From NCBI GenBank assembly GCA_018713605.1, contig DVOM01000024.1, positions 9,922-73,921 on the forward strand: a stretch of DNA of 64,000 bases. Direction: 5' to 3'. Source of the stretch: Scatacola_A faecigallinarum. GTDB taxonomy: Bacteria; Pseudomonadota; Alphaproteobacteria; RF32; CAG-239. The position numbers were made by a program, and so were the translations under genes. The notes under the pieces are model-generated. The model ran no database searches. It was not told the origin of the DNA and was given only the letters and a program-made list of their open reading frames with translations. Numbering within the stretch: position 1 is the first letter of the stretch; every line of letters begins with the position of its first letter. Below are positions 43,886-52,974 of the stretch, piece after piece.

Positions 43886-44734
43886 ATGAAAATGTTCAAA
43901 ACAATCGCATTGGCTGCCGTTCTGGCGGGATTTTCGGGAACGGCTTTGGCGCAGACGGGGTCTTTTGAGGAAGAACTGGCGCAGCTGCGGGAAGACGTCA
44001 CTTTCCTGCAGCGGCAGGTGTATAAGGACAATAATGCCGGCGTTGACAGTCTGACTTCATCAAAGAACGTATCCGTACAAATAGGGCAGTTTGACGAACT
44101 GCTGAGGCAGGTTATCGGGCGTACCGACGAACTGGAATTTAAAATCAAAAAGCTTAACGAACGTCTCGACGTTATGAACAAAGACATTGATATCCGTTTT
44201 AAACTCCTGGAGGGAAAACCGGTCAGCGGCGGCAGCGGCATGCTGGAGCTTCCGGCTCAAGAAAAGTTTGCGGCGCCGGTGGCTAAAGACGCGCCAAAGT
44301 CAATTGTCGGCGACAGCATTAAGGGCGATGACCTGAAACCGCTGAAAGGTTTTGACGTCAAGGGCATTTATCAGGAAGGTCTGGAAGCTCTGAAAGCAGG
44401 GAATGACAAGCTTGCCGAAGAAAAGTTCAATACTATTCTGAGCAAGTTTCCGGAAGACAGCCTGGCCGGAAATGCTCAGTATTGGCTGGGAGAAGTTTAT
44501 TACGGTCGCAAGGATTTTGCCAAGGCGGCTGTGGCTTTTGCCAAAGGTTATGAAAAATACAAGGGGCCGAAAGGGCCGGACAGTCTGCTGAAACTGGGCA
44601 TGTCCATGCGCGAGCTGAAGAAAAAAACGGAAGCCTGCGTTGCCTTTATGTCATTGCCGGCGGAGTTTCCGAAAGCCGAAGCGGCGCTCCTCAGCCGGGC
44701 GAAGAGTGAGGCGTCGAAGCTTAACTGCAAGTAA
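43886..44734 (+). CDS. cpoB: Cell division coordinator CpoB (YbgF)
   Basis: 282 residues. ATG 43886 gives the signal peptide MKMFKTIALAAVLAGFSGTALA. An N-terminal coiled coil follows (EEELAQLREDVTFLQRQVY, EFKIKKLNERLDVM), then TPR repeats (GLEALKAGNDKLAEEKFNTIL, AQYWLGEVYYGRKDFAKAAVAF). Periplasmic partner of Tol-Pal that couples wall synthesis to outer-membrane constriction. Normal place after pal. Confidence 0.94.
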   Translation: MKMFKTIALAAVLAGFSGTALAQTGSFEEELAQLREDVTFLQRQVYKDNNAGVDSLTSSKNVSVQIGQFDELLRQVIGRTDELEFKIKKLNERLDVMNKDIDIRFKLLEGKPVSGGSGMLELPAQEKFAAPVAKDAPKSIVGDSIKGDDLKPLKGFDVKGIYQEGLEALKAGNDKLAEEKFNTILSKFPEDSLAGNAQYWLGEVYYGRKDFAKAAVAFAKGYEKYKGPKGPDSLLKLGMSMRELKKKTEACVAFMSLPAEFPKAEAALLSRAKSEASKLNCK

Positions 44735-44831
44735 GCGGCGGCGTAAACAATCCTTGTCATGTCTGTTCAGCGTTTTGAAAAACTTTGCGTAACAGGCTTT
44801 TAGAGCGATAATCGATGCGACGGTACAAATA

Positions 44832-45899
44832 ATGCTGCGGGAGTTTTTTGAAAAATATCAGATTGGAGATGTGGCGGTTGCGGCCGGCGTTTCCGGCGGA
44901 GCCGATTCACTGGCGCTGCTTTTTCAGCTTGACGCCTTTTTGCGTCCGCAGGGCCGGCGGGTTATTGCCCTGACTGTTGACCATGGCCTGCGTCCGGAAT
45001 CCCGCGACGAGGCCGAATATGTTGCAAAACTGGCGGCAGAACGTCAAATCGAACACCATATTTTAACCTGGGAGGGGAAAAAGCCGGAAAAAGGCATTGA
45101 GGAAGCGGCGCGCACTGCCCGTTACGGCCTTCTTTGCGGCTGGTGCCGGGATAATGGCGTCGGTACGCTGGCGGTGGCGCATCACCTGCTGGATCAGGCG
45201 GAGACCTTTTTTATGCGTTTGCAGCGAGGCAGCGGTCTCAACGGCTTGTGCGGCATGGCGCCGCTCAGCGAAAAAAACGGCGTCAGGCTGATTAGACCCT
45301 TTTTGCAGGTTCATCCCGAGCGATTGAAAGAATTTCTGCGTGAACGCGGCGTTTCTTGGGCGGAAGACCCCTTCAACCGTTGCGACGACTATCTGCGGGT
45401 GCGGGTACGCAAATTTTTGCCGCAGCTGGCGGCGACGCTGGACATTACGCCGGAGCGGATTGCCGACACGATGTCGGTTTTGGCGCGGAGCCGCGATTGT
45501 CTGGAAGAACAGGCAGCGCAATTTGTTGATCGTTATGTCCGCCGGTACGAAAAGGCCGGGTTTTCGGTTTCCCGTCTGCAATTGGCCGGGCTGCATGCGG
45601 AAGTCTGTTTTCGGGTGCTTTGCTTTCTGTTGAAAGAAACCGGCCGGCGCGATTATATTCCGCGGGCCGATGATGTTGACAGGTTGCAGCGCCGGCTGTT
45701 TGATGAGAATTTTCGCGGTGCGACGCTGGCCGGCTGCGAAATCGTTCCGTTTCGGAACAGGCTGTGGATTGTTCCCGAACTTAAGGGACAAGTCCGGCTT
45801 TCCAAAAAGGACTGGGGGGCTTATGCCGCATTGCATCCGCAGTACGGCAGGCTTGCGCTCCCCTACAAGCTGAAACTCAGCCTTTATAAAAGCTCTTGA
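44832..45899 (+). CDS. tilS: tRNA(Ile)-lysidine synthetase
   Basis: Adds lysine to C34 of the CAU-anticodon tRNA-Ile so that it reads AUA. 355 residues. PP-loop motif SGGADSLAL, then VDHGLRPESRDEAEYV, GIEEAARTARYGLL, AHHLLDQAETFFMRLQRGSG, and IRPFLQVHPERLKEFLRERG. The long C-terminal domains of the E. coli enzyme are mostly absent, as in many alphaproteobacterial forms. Precedes ftsH, the usual neighbour. Confidence 0.93.
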   Translation: MLREFFEKYQIGDVAVAAGVSGGADSLALLFQLDAFLRPQGRRVIALTVDHGLRPESRDEAEYVAKLAAERQIEHHILTWEGKKPEKGIEEAARTARYGLLCGWCRDNGVGTLAVAHHLLDQAETFFMRLQRGSGLNGLCGMAPLSEKNGVRLIRPFLQVHPERLKEFLRERGVSWAEDPFNRCDDYLRVRVRKFLPQLAATLDITPERIADTMSVLARSRDCLEEQAAQFVDRYVRRYEKAGFSVSRLQLAGLHAEVCFRVLCFLLKETGRRDYIPRADDVDRLQRRLFDENFRGATLAGCEIVPFRNRLWIVPELKGQVRLSKKDWGAYAALHPQYGRLALPYKLKLSLYKSS

Positions 45900-45960
45900 G
45901 TTTTGGGCAAATCCTCCCTATATATGAATAAGCTGTAATTTTAAACTGTAAGGAAACACG

Positions 45961-47826
45961 ATGAGAGCAGGAAAAAGTATTATTGTCTGGCTGGTAGCCA
46001 TTGTGCTGCTGACGTCTCTGATGAATATGTTCGGCGAGGGATCCGCGCGCGCAACGGCTGAAAATCTGGCTTTCTCCGATTTTATGAAGGACGTTGAGGG
46101 CAAGAGAATCAGCGAAGTGACGATTACCGGCGCGGAGATTTCCGGTTCGTATTTGGACGGGCACAAGTTCTATACCTATGCGCCGGAGGATCCGACGATG
46201 GTTGAAACGCTGCGCAACAGCGGCGTCAAGGTGACTGCTAAGCCGGAAGGAAGTGCCGCAGGCACATTCTGGAGCGTACTGATTTCGTGGTTTCCGATGA
46301 TTCTTTTAATCGGCGTCTGGGTATATTTCATGCGTCAGGCCAGTTCCGGAAACAACAAGGCGATGAGTTTCGGAAAATCGCGTGCCCGGCTGATTGAAAA
46401 CACCAAAAAAGTCACTTTTGCCGATGTAGCCGGCGCTGACGAATCAAAACAGGAACTGGAAGAGGTTATTGACTTTTTGAAAGATCCTTCCAAGTTTCAG
46501 CGACTGGGCGGCAAAATTCCGAAAGGCGTTTTGCTGGTCGGCCCTCCGGGTACCGGAAAGACCCTGCTGGCCAAAGCGGTCGCCGGCGAGGCAAATGTAC
46601 CGTTTTTCTCGATTTCGGGTTCGGATTTCGTCGAAATGTTTGTCGGCGTCGGTGCGTCGCGTGTTCGTGACATGTTTGCGCAGGCTAAGAAAAATGCTCC
46701 CTGTCTGCTGTTTATTGACGAAATCGACGCTGTCGGCCGTCATCGCGGCGCCGGTCTGGGCGGCGGTAATGACGAACGCGAACAGACGCTGAACCAATTG
46801 CTGGTCGAGATGGACGGTTTTGAACCGAACGAGAACGTTATTCTGATTGCGGCGACCAACCGTCCCGACGTTCTTGATCCGGCTTTGCTGCGTCCGGGGC
46901 GTTTTGACCGTCAGGTTACGGTAACGAATCCTGACATTAAGGGGCGCGAGGATATTTTAAAGGTACATACCCGCAAGGTGCCTTTGGCCAAAGACGTTAA
47001 CCTGTCGGTTATTGCCCGCGGCACGCCAGGATTTTCCGGCGCCGATCTGGCCAATCTGGTCAATGAGGCGGCACTGCTGGCAGCGCGCAAAAACAAAAAC
47101 AAAGTGACGTCGAAAGATTTTGACGATGCCAAGGACAAGGTGTTGATGGGCAACGAACGCCGTTCGATGGCGATGGACGAGGCGGAGAAGAAACTGACGG
47201 CCTATCATGAAGCCGGTCATGCCATCTGTTCGCTGTTTGTACCGGACACCGATCCGATTCACAAGGCGACGATTATTCCGCGGGGACGGGCTTTGGGTAT
47301 GGTTCAGCAGCTGCCGGAGAAAGACCAGTATTCCTATTCGCGTTCCAAGATGCTGTCGCGTCTGATTATTCTGATGGGCGGACGGGTCGCCGAAGAACTG
47401 AAATTCGGATACGACAAGGTTACGTCAGGGGCCTCCTCGGATATTGCCGCGGCGACTAATCTGGCGCGTTCCATGGTTACGGAATGGGGAATGAGTGACA
47501 AGCTCGGTCCGGTTCTGTATGCCGAAAATTCCGGGGAGGTTTTTCTCGGCAAGTCGGTTACGCAGAACAAAAACATGAGCGAAGACACCGCGCGGCTGGT
47601 TGATGCCGAAATCAAGCGTTTGGTTACCGAAAGCTATGAGGGCGCGCAGAAACTGCTTAAAGAGAAGAACAAGGAGTGGGAAACTCTGGCTCAGGCCCTG
47701 ATGGAATATGAAACGCTGACCGGCGACGAAATCAAGCAGGTTCTGGCCGGCGAAAAGGTGGACAAGTCCAAAGAATGTCCGGTCTGCGAGGAAAAACGGA
47801 CGCACGCGTCCATTCCCGAAATCTAA
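45961..47826 (+). CDS. ftsH: ATP-dependent zinc metalloprotease FtsH
   Basis: 621-residue membrane AAA+ protease for membrane-protein quality control. Two N-terminal helices (about 7-24 and 101-122) flank a small periplasmic domain. AAA module: GPPGTGKTLLAKA, LLFIDEIDAVGRHRG, AATNRPDVLDPALLRPGRFDRQV. Protease: HEAGH with a downstream Asp. The C-terminus has a CPVCEEKRTH stretch, a Cys pair that could bind metal and is not a standard FtsH feature. A terminator separates it from glmM. Confidence 0.97.
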   Translation: MRAGKSIIVWLVAIVLLTSLMNMFGEGSARATAENLAFSDFMKDVEGKRISEVTITGAEISGSYLDGHKFYTYAPEDPTMVETLRNSGVKVTAKPEGSAAGTFWSVLISWFPMILLIGVWVYFMRQASSGNNKAMSFGKSRARLIENTKKVTFADVAGADESKQELEEVIDFLKDPSKFQRLGGKIPKGVLLVGPPGTGKTLLAKAVAGEANVPFFSISGSDFVEMFVGVGASRVRDMFAQAKKNAPCLLFIDEIDAVGRHRGAGLGGGNDEREQTLNQLLVEMDGFEPNENVILIAATNRPDVLDPALLRPGRFDRQVTVTNPDIKGREDILKVHTRKVPLAKDVNLSVIARGTPGFSGADLANLVNEAALLAARKNKNKVTSKDFDDAKDKVLMGNERRSMAMDEAEKKLTAYHEAGHAICSLFVPDTDPIHKATIIPRGRALGMVQQLPEKDQYSYSRSKMLSRLIILMGGRVAEELKFGYDKVTSGASSDIAAATNLARSMVTEWGMSDKLGPVLYAENSGEVFLGKSVTQNKNMSEDTARLVDAEIKRLVTESYEGAQKLLKEKNKEWETLAQALMEYETLTGDEIKQVLAGEKVDKSKECPVCEEKRTHASIPEI

Positions 47827-47862
47827 GTACCGGTCGGCTTCTGCCTGTCTGTAACAAACATT

Positions 47863-47907
47863 AACAACACTTGAGGTGAATATCTGCTCTCAGGTGTTGT
47901 TTTTTTA
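47863..47907 (+). terminator. Terminator between ftsH and glmM
   Basis: AACAACACTTGAG / CTCAGGTGTTGTT with T-run. Confidence 0.88.
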
Positions 47908-47963
47908 TGTTCGGGCTTTATGATTGAAACATTGTAAAACTTATTTGAGAAAGGATTTCAGCG

Positions 47964-49334
47964 ATGGGCGCAAAATTATTCGGCACCGACGGCGTGCGCG
48001 GCAAGGCCAATATTTATCCGATGACGGCAGAGTTTGCCCTGAGACTGGCAACGGCAGCCGGACAGCTTGTCTGCAACAAGGAACGTCGAGTTGCCATTGG
48101 GCGGGATACGCGCCTTTCCGGCGAGATGTTGGAAGCGGCGATGATTGCCGGATTTACGTCGGCCGGTATTGACGTCATCTGTCTCGGTGTTCTGCCGACT
48201 CCGGCGGTAACGACGTTGACGCCGGATTTGAAAGTCGACATGTCGGTAATGATTACCGCTTCGCACAATCCGTGGCATGACAACGGAATTAAGCTGATTG
48301 CGTCCGACGGTTCCAAGTTTTCGGACAAGGTAACCTCCGAGCTGGAAGCGCTGATTGCCAACGGGGAATTTGCGCTCTCTCCTGAAAAAATCGGACGGGT
48401 CAGCAGCGAGGAAACGCTGGTTAACAAATATATCGTTCAGGCAATGTCCGCCGTGCCGGACGGAAAACCGCTGAAAGGTCTGCGTGTGGTTTTGGACTGC
48501 GCCAACGGCGTTTTTTCAGAGATTATGCCCAAGGTGTTTATGGAACTCGGTGCCGGGGTAATTGCCATAGGCAATAAGCCGGACGGCTGGAACATTAACA
48601 GAGAATGCGGCTCGCAGCATGTCGAGAAAATGGTCGAGGCGGTGTGCGGCGCTCATGCCCAATTGGGAATTGCCGTGGACGGCGACGGCGACCGGATAAT
48701 TATCTGTGACGAAAAAGGCGTTCGCCTAGACGGGGATCAGGTTATCGCCTTTTTGGGACAGTATCTGAAAGGCAAATCGCGCCTCAAAGGAAATGCAGTG
48801 GTGGCGACGATTGTTTCCAATCCGGCGCTGGACCGTTTTCTGAAGTCGCAAGGGGTTGACTGCGTGCGTTCCGGCGTGGGCGAGCGTTATGTGATTGAGG
48901 AAATGAAAAGGCACGGCGCCAATGTCGGCGGCGAAGAATCGGGGCATATGGTGCTTTCTGACTACGCCAGAACCGGTGATGCAATGATTGCGGCGCTGGT
49001 TGTCAGTCAGGGGTTGCTGGAAAGCGGCAAAAAGATGAGCGAAATTTTTCCGTTATTTGTACCGATGTATAAAAAACGGGTCGATACCCGTTTTGCCGGC
49101 CGGGAGGAAATGCTGGCCGCTTTCGAACTGCCGGCGTTTAAGACGGCGATTGCCGAAGGCGAAAGAAAAATTGAAGGCAAGGGCAGGGTTCTGGTCCGGA
49201 CTTCCGGCACTGAGCCGAAGATTCAGGTTTGGGTCTGGGGAGACGACGCAGCGCTGGCTGACAAGGTCAACGGCGAAATATCCGCAGTGCTGGCAAAGGC
49301 TCCCGGGTACGAATCCGTTAAGGTTATGCCGTAA
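47964..49334 (+). CDS. glmM: Phosphoglucosamine mutase
   Basis: Converts glucosamine-6-phosphate to glucosamine-1-phosphate for UDP-GlcNAc, feeding peptidoglycan and lipopolysaccharide. 456 residues. MGAKLFGTDGVRGKAN start, phosphoserine loop ITASHNPWHDNGIKLI, metal loop AVDGDGDRI, sugar loop GGEESGH, and the C-terminal phosphate loop RTSGTEPKIQVWV. Follows ftsH as in most alphaproteobacteria, although folP, often between them, is missing. Confidence 0.97.
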   Translation: MGAKLFGTDGVRGKANIYPMTAEFALRLATAAGQLVCNKERRVAIGRDTRLSGEMLEAAMIAGFTSAGIDVICLGVLPTPAVTTLTPDLKVDMSVMITASHNPWHDNGIKLIASDGSKFSDKVTSELEALIANGEFALSPEKIGRVSSEETLVNKYIVQAMSAVPDGKPLKGLRVVLDCANGVFSEIMPKVFMELGAGVIAIGNKPDGWNINRECGSQHVEKMVEAVCGAHAQLGIAVDGDGDRIIICDEKGVRLDGDQVIAFLGQYLKGKSRLKGNAVVATIVSNPALDRFLKSQGVDCVRSGVGERYVIEEMKRHGANVGGEESGHMVLSDYARTGDAMIAALVVSQGLLESGKKMSEIFPLFVPMYKKRVDTRFAGREEMLAAFELPAFKTAIAEGERKIEGKGRVLVRTSGTEPKIQVWVWGDDAALADKVNGEISAVLAKAPGYESVKVMP

Positions 49335-49423
49335 AGTTGAGGCCGGGTTAAACATTTGTTTACTTTATTTGCCTAAAGTCAATATTATATAGACTTGTAT
49401 CCATAGGAAAGCGAGGCTTGATT

Positions 49424-49627
49424 ATGAACAGTATGCAAACCGGTTTTGACTGGGAAAAAAACAAACCCTATCAGATAAAAAAACGCGGCAACCTGTCTTT
49501 GCTGGCGGCGACGACGTTTAAAAACGGAAACATGGTCAGCAGCGGTTCGCGCTGTGTATGGCCGAGCGCTTCGGAAAGCCGCGACTCCCGGATAATTTCG
49601 CGCCGCGTATGGGGTAAGACAATTTGA
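49424..49627 (+). CDS. Small hypothetical protein
   Basis: 67 residues, not recognised. Basic, with WEKNKPYQIKKRGNLSLLAATTFKNGNMV and CVWPSASESRDSRIISRRVWGKT. No membrane segment. GAGG lies seven bases before ATG 49424. It overlaps the next gene's TTG start at its stop codon, implying coupled translation. Confidence 0.55.
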   Translation: MNSMQTGFDWEKNKPYQIKKRGNLSLLAATTFKNGNMVSSGSRCVWPSASESRDSRIISRRVWGKTI

Positions 49628-49944
49628 TTAAGGGAATTTTGTCGCTGTTTACGTCGGGGGCGATACTTAACCCGATGGTGCTGCTTGGAATTTTCATCGG
49701 AATTTTCTGTTATGTGTATTTGACGGCAGAGCAGATAACGGCGTTGTTTTCGGATTATCGTTTCTATCTGCTGGGGCTTTTGATTGCCTTTGTTTATAAT
49801 TTTCTTTTTAAAAAGGTATATCAGGAAGGCGGGTATAATCTGGATACGGGTGCGACGCTGCTGAACGTGCTGGGATCTGCTTTCAAACTTTTTCTTTCAG
49901 GAATTTTGATGATTTCTTTTCTGTCCATGCTCAGTTTGACCTGA
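49624..49944 (+). CDS. Small inner-membrane hypothetical protein
   Basis: 106 residues with three hydrophobic helices (MVLLGIFIGIFCYVYL, YLLGLLIAFVYNFLF, AFKLFLSGILMISFLSMLSLT). TTG start inside the upstream TGA (TTGA). Not recognised; the coupling suggests it works with the small basic protein before it. Confidence 0.55.
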   Translation: MIKGILSLFTSGAILNPMVLLGIFIGIFCYVYLTAEQITALFSDYRFYLLGLLIAFVYNFLFKKVYQEGGYNLDTGATLLNVLGSAFKLFLSGILMISFLSMLSLT

Positions 49945-49947
49945 ATG

Positions 49948-49979
49948 AAAAAAAAACACCCGGCCGGGTGTTTTTTTTT
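49948..49979. terminator. Bidirectional terminator
   Basis: AAACACCCGG / CCGGGTGTTT with long A and T runs between converging genes. Confidence 0.93.
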
Positions 49980-49991
49980 GCGGAAATTTTG

Positions 49992-50168
49992 CTAAACGGA
50001 GATGTCGACGTTGTGTCCGTGGGTCGGGGAAGGGGAAACCGTGCGGCTGCCGTCGCCGAGCAGAATTTCAATCACTTCCTGCTGCATTTCAACGGAATTT
50101 TTAATCAGCGACATCTGCATCTGCTGAACAGACAACGCGTAAGAACTCAGAGCGCCTAATTCTGCCAT
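49992..50168 (-). CDS. YjfB-like putative motility protein
   Basis: 58 residues: MAELGALSSYALSVQQMQ..., then LIKNSVEMQQEVIEILLG. This matches the short YjfB_motility family, found near flagellar genes in many bacteria, with a hydrophobic/Gln helix followed by an NSVEMQQ segment. AAGGAG lies six bases before the ATG, and TATAAT sits at 50200-50195 on the minus strand. Function unknown even in the family. Confidence 0.72.
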   Translation of the reverse strand: MAELGALSSYALSVQQMQMSLIKNSVEMQQEVIEILLGDGSRTVSPSPTHGHNVDISV

Positions 50169-50390
50169 TTTTCTTCTCCTTAAAACTAAGTTTTATTATA
50201 GCATAAAAAAATTAAGTTTTCATTAAAAAACTTAATGATGCCGTTGGCAGAAAATGTTTGCCTTTCGGCGGTTTTGCCGCTAGAGTGGCAAAAAAAACGG
50301 AGACAACGGCGGATGCCGAACCGGTTTTGCGGAAATGTTATCTGGAATTTTTGGTAATAAGAGGTTATATATTGGCAGAGGCGCAGAAAA

Positions 50391-52196
50391 GTGGCAGACA
50401 TTAAACACGGATTATCGGTTCTGTTGAAGAACATTAAAATCGCCCCCGAAAAACCCGGCGTGTACCGGATGCTCGGCGAGGGCGACAAGGTTCTGTACGT
50501 GGGCAAGGCCAAAAACATCAAGAAGAGAATCGTCGCCTATTCGCATATTGAAAAACTGCCGATACGTTTGCAGCGGATGGTTTCGGAAATCAGGCGGATG
50601 GAATTTATCATCGTTGAAAACGAAGCCAAGGCGCTGTTGATGGAAAATGAGCTGATTAAGAAGCTTGAACCGCGTTACAATATTCTGCTTAAGGACGACA
50701 AAACCTTTCCGCATCTGGTGATTGACGTGCAATCTGAGTTTCCCTGTTTGCGCAAGTATCGGGGCAAGCGTCATGACAAAAGCAAATATTTCGGGCCGTT
50801 TGCCAGTGTGCTGGCGGTTAATTCCACGCTGGATACCGTGCAGAAGGCGTTTTTGCTCCGCACTTGCCGCGACAGCGTTTTCAAACACCGTGACCGTCCG
50901 TGCCTGATGTATCAGATTAAGCGCTGTTCGGCGCCCTGCGTTGGCAAAATATCGCCGGAAGACTACCGGCGGCTGGTGCGTGACGCGGTTGATTTTCTTG
51001 AAGGTAAAAACTCCAGGATTCAGGAAGAACTGTCGCAGAAAATGCAGGAAGCCAGCAACGCGCAGAATTATGAACTGGCGATGGTGCTGCGCGACCGCAT
51101 CCGCGCGCTGACCAATATTCAGCACGGCAATCAGGTGGAGTATGCCGATATCAAATCGGCTGACATTATTGCTCTGGCGCGCCGGAACGATTTGGTCTGC
51201 ATTCAGGTTTTCTTTGTCCGCTCGGGGCAGAACTGCGGAAACGTGCCCTATTTCCCGAAACAGATAGAAGGCGCGGCAGACGGCGAAATTCTCGAGGCTT
51301 TTCTGAGCAGTTTCTATACGCGCCATATTCCGCCGAAAGAAATTATTCTTTCCGAAGAACTGGAAAACAAAGATTTTCTGGAAGAAGCCACCGGCGCCAG
51401 AATCAATACCTATCAAAAAGGAAACAAGGCCAAGCTGGCCGCCAATGCCAAAGAAAACGCGCTGGCGTCGATTGAGCGCAAAATTGCCGAAGAGGCGTCG
51501 GTTAAAAGCAATCTGGAAGAATTTGTGCGGATTTTCAATCTGCCGCGGATACCGCAGCGGATTGAGGTCTATGACAACTCTCATATTCAGGGCAGCTATG
51601 CCATCGGCGCGATGGTCGTGGCGACACCGGACGGATTTGACAAGAAGCAGTATCGAACTTTTAACATCAAAAATCCTGAGATTACCAATGACGATTTCGC
51701 GATGATGAAGGAGGTGCTGACGCGCCGTTTCAACCGGATGACGCCGGAAAACAAACCGGATGTTATATTGCTTGACGGCGGTCTCGGACAACTGCATGCG
51801 GTGCATGAGAGCCTGAAGGATTTTGACCTTTCGGGCATTGCCGTCATTGCCATTTCCAAAGGGCCGGACAGAAATGCGGGCAAGGAATTTTACCATATGC
51901 TCGGACGCGAAAGTTTTGCGCTGCCGTTTCAGTCTCCGATAGCCTTTTATATGCAAAATCTGCGCGACGAGGCGCATCGTTTTGCCATCGGCACGCATCG
52001 CAAGAGACGCGCCAAGTCTGTTTCCAAGTCGCGGCTGGACGAAGTGGAAGGAATCGGCAGCCGCCGTAAGCACGATTTGCTGAATTATTTCGGTTCGGTC
52101 GAAGAAATTTCTCAGGCTTCGATTAAAGACATTGAAAAAGTGGAGGGAATCAGCAAAAAAACGGCGGAAAAGATTTATAACTACTTCCACAAATAA
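50391..52196 (+). CDS. uvrC: Excinuclease ABC subunit C
   Basis: Dual-incision nuclease of nucleotide excision repair. 601 residues. GIY-YIG N-domain (GVYRMLGEGDKVLYVGKAKNIKKRI), zinc-knuckle-like Cys block (CLMYQIKRCSAPCVGKIS), UVR motif, RNase H-like C nuclease (IEVYDNSHIQGSYAIGAMVV, ILLDGGLGQLHAV), and two HhH motifs at the end. GTG start at 50391. Stands before pgsA, a common alphaproteobacterial order. Confidence 0.96.
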   Translation: MADIKHGLSVLLKNIKIAPEKPGVYRMLGEGDKVLYVGKAKNIKKRIVAYSHIEKLPIRLQRMVSEIRRMEFIIVENEAKALLMENELIKKLEPRYNILLKDDKTFPHLVIDVQSEFPCLRKYRGKRHDKSKYFGPFASVLAVNSTLDTVQKAFLLRTCRDSVFKHRDRPCLMYQIKRCSAPCVGKISPEDYRRLVRDAVDFLEGKNSRIQEELSQKMQEASNAQNYELAMVLRDRIRALTNIQHGNQVEYADIKSADIIALARRNDLVCIQVFFVRSGQNCGNVPYFPKQIEGAADGEILEAFLSSFYTRHIPPKEIILSEELENKDFLEEATGARINTYQKGNKAKLAANAKENALASIERKIAEEASVKSNLEEFVRIFNLPRIPQRIEVYDNSHIQGSYAIGAMVVATPDGFDKKQYRTFNIKNPEITNDDFAMMKEVLTRRFNRMTPENKPDVILLDGGLGQLHAVHESLKDFDLSGIAVIAISKGPDRNAGKEFYHMLGRESFALPFQSPIAFYMQNLRDEAHRFAIGTHRKRRAKSVSKSRLDEVEGIGSRRKHDLLNYFGSVEEISQASIKDIEKVEGISKKTAEKIYNYFHK

Positions 52197-52258
52197 AAAA
52201 TCTGTCCTATGATACCTGCAAATATTTCGCTAATATATTTTTGTAAAGGATGCAAAAA

Positions 52259-52957
52259 GTGTACAGCTTACCGAATCTTCTGACGATTTCACGCATTGTC
52301 GTCATTCCCGTTATTTTCATGATGGTTTATATTCATGCCACTCTGTGGCAGCTGGTGGCGGCGATTTTGTTTATCGTGGCTTCGATTACCGATTATCTTG
52401 ACGGCTATCTGGCGCGTTCGCGCAACGAAACTTCGGCTTTCGGCCGTTTGCTGGATCCGATTGCCGACAAGCTTCTGGTTACGTCGGCGCTGGTGGTCAT
52501 TCTGGCGGTTCCGGGCATGGTTGTCTGCAAGCTGAGTTACATTCCCGTTATTGTTATCCTTTGCCGCGAAATTCTGGTTTCCGGCCTGCGCGAGTTTCTG
52601 ATGGAAGTCAAGGTCGGTATGCCGGTAACGCGTCTGGCCAAATGGAAAACCGGCTTTCAGATGACGGCGTTGTCGATGATGCTGCTGAAAGGTTTCTGGC
52701 TTTGGGGCGGCATCGGCGAGATTCTGCTGTGGATTGCCGGCGTGCTGACTTTTATTACCGGTTATCAATATTTTCAGAAGAGTCTGAACTACATCAAAAA
52801 AATCGAAAAGGCGGCAAAGCCGGCAGCCGGAGCGGGTAAATCGGCAGCAAAAGCCGAAAAGCCGGCCAAGAAGAAAACCGCGCCTGCCAAAAAGGCTTCC
52901 GGTAAAAAAACGGCCCGCAAAGCGGCTCCGAAAAAGACTGCCGTCAAAAAGGCCTAA
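52259..52957 (+). CDS. pgsA: CDP-diacylglycerol-glycerol-3-phosphate 3-phosphatidyltransferase with basic tail
   Basis: Makes phosphatidylglycerol phosphate in the inner membrane. 232 residues from GTG 52259 (AAAGGA eight bases upstream). The catalytic motif D-DG-AR...G...D...D is complete at residues 45-70, and four or five helices follow. From about residue 185 a 48-residue tail consists almost only of Lys, Ala, Pro and Thr (AAKPAAGAGKSAAKAEKPAK...), like a histone H1 or AlgP tail. Such an extension is not standard for PgsA. Confidence 0.92.
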   Translation: MYSLPNLLTISRIVVIPVIFMMVYIHATLWQLVAAILFIVASITDYLDGYLARSRNETSAFGRLLDPIADKLLVTSALVVILAVPGMVVCKLSYIPVIVILCREILVSGLREFLMEVKVGMPVTRLAKWKTGFQMTALSMMLLKGFWLWGGIGEILLWIAGVLTFITGYQYFQKSLNYIKKIEKAAKPAAGAGKSAAKAEKPAKKKTAPAKKASGKKTARKAAPKKTAVKKA

Positions 52958-52974
52958 TCAAGCCGGGCATCCGA

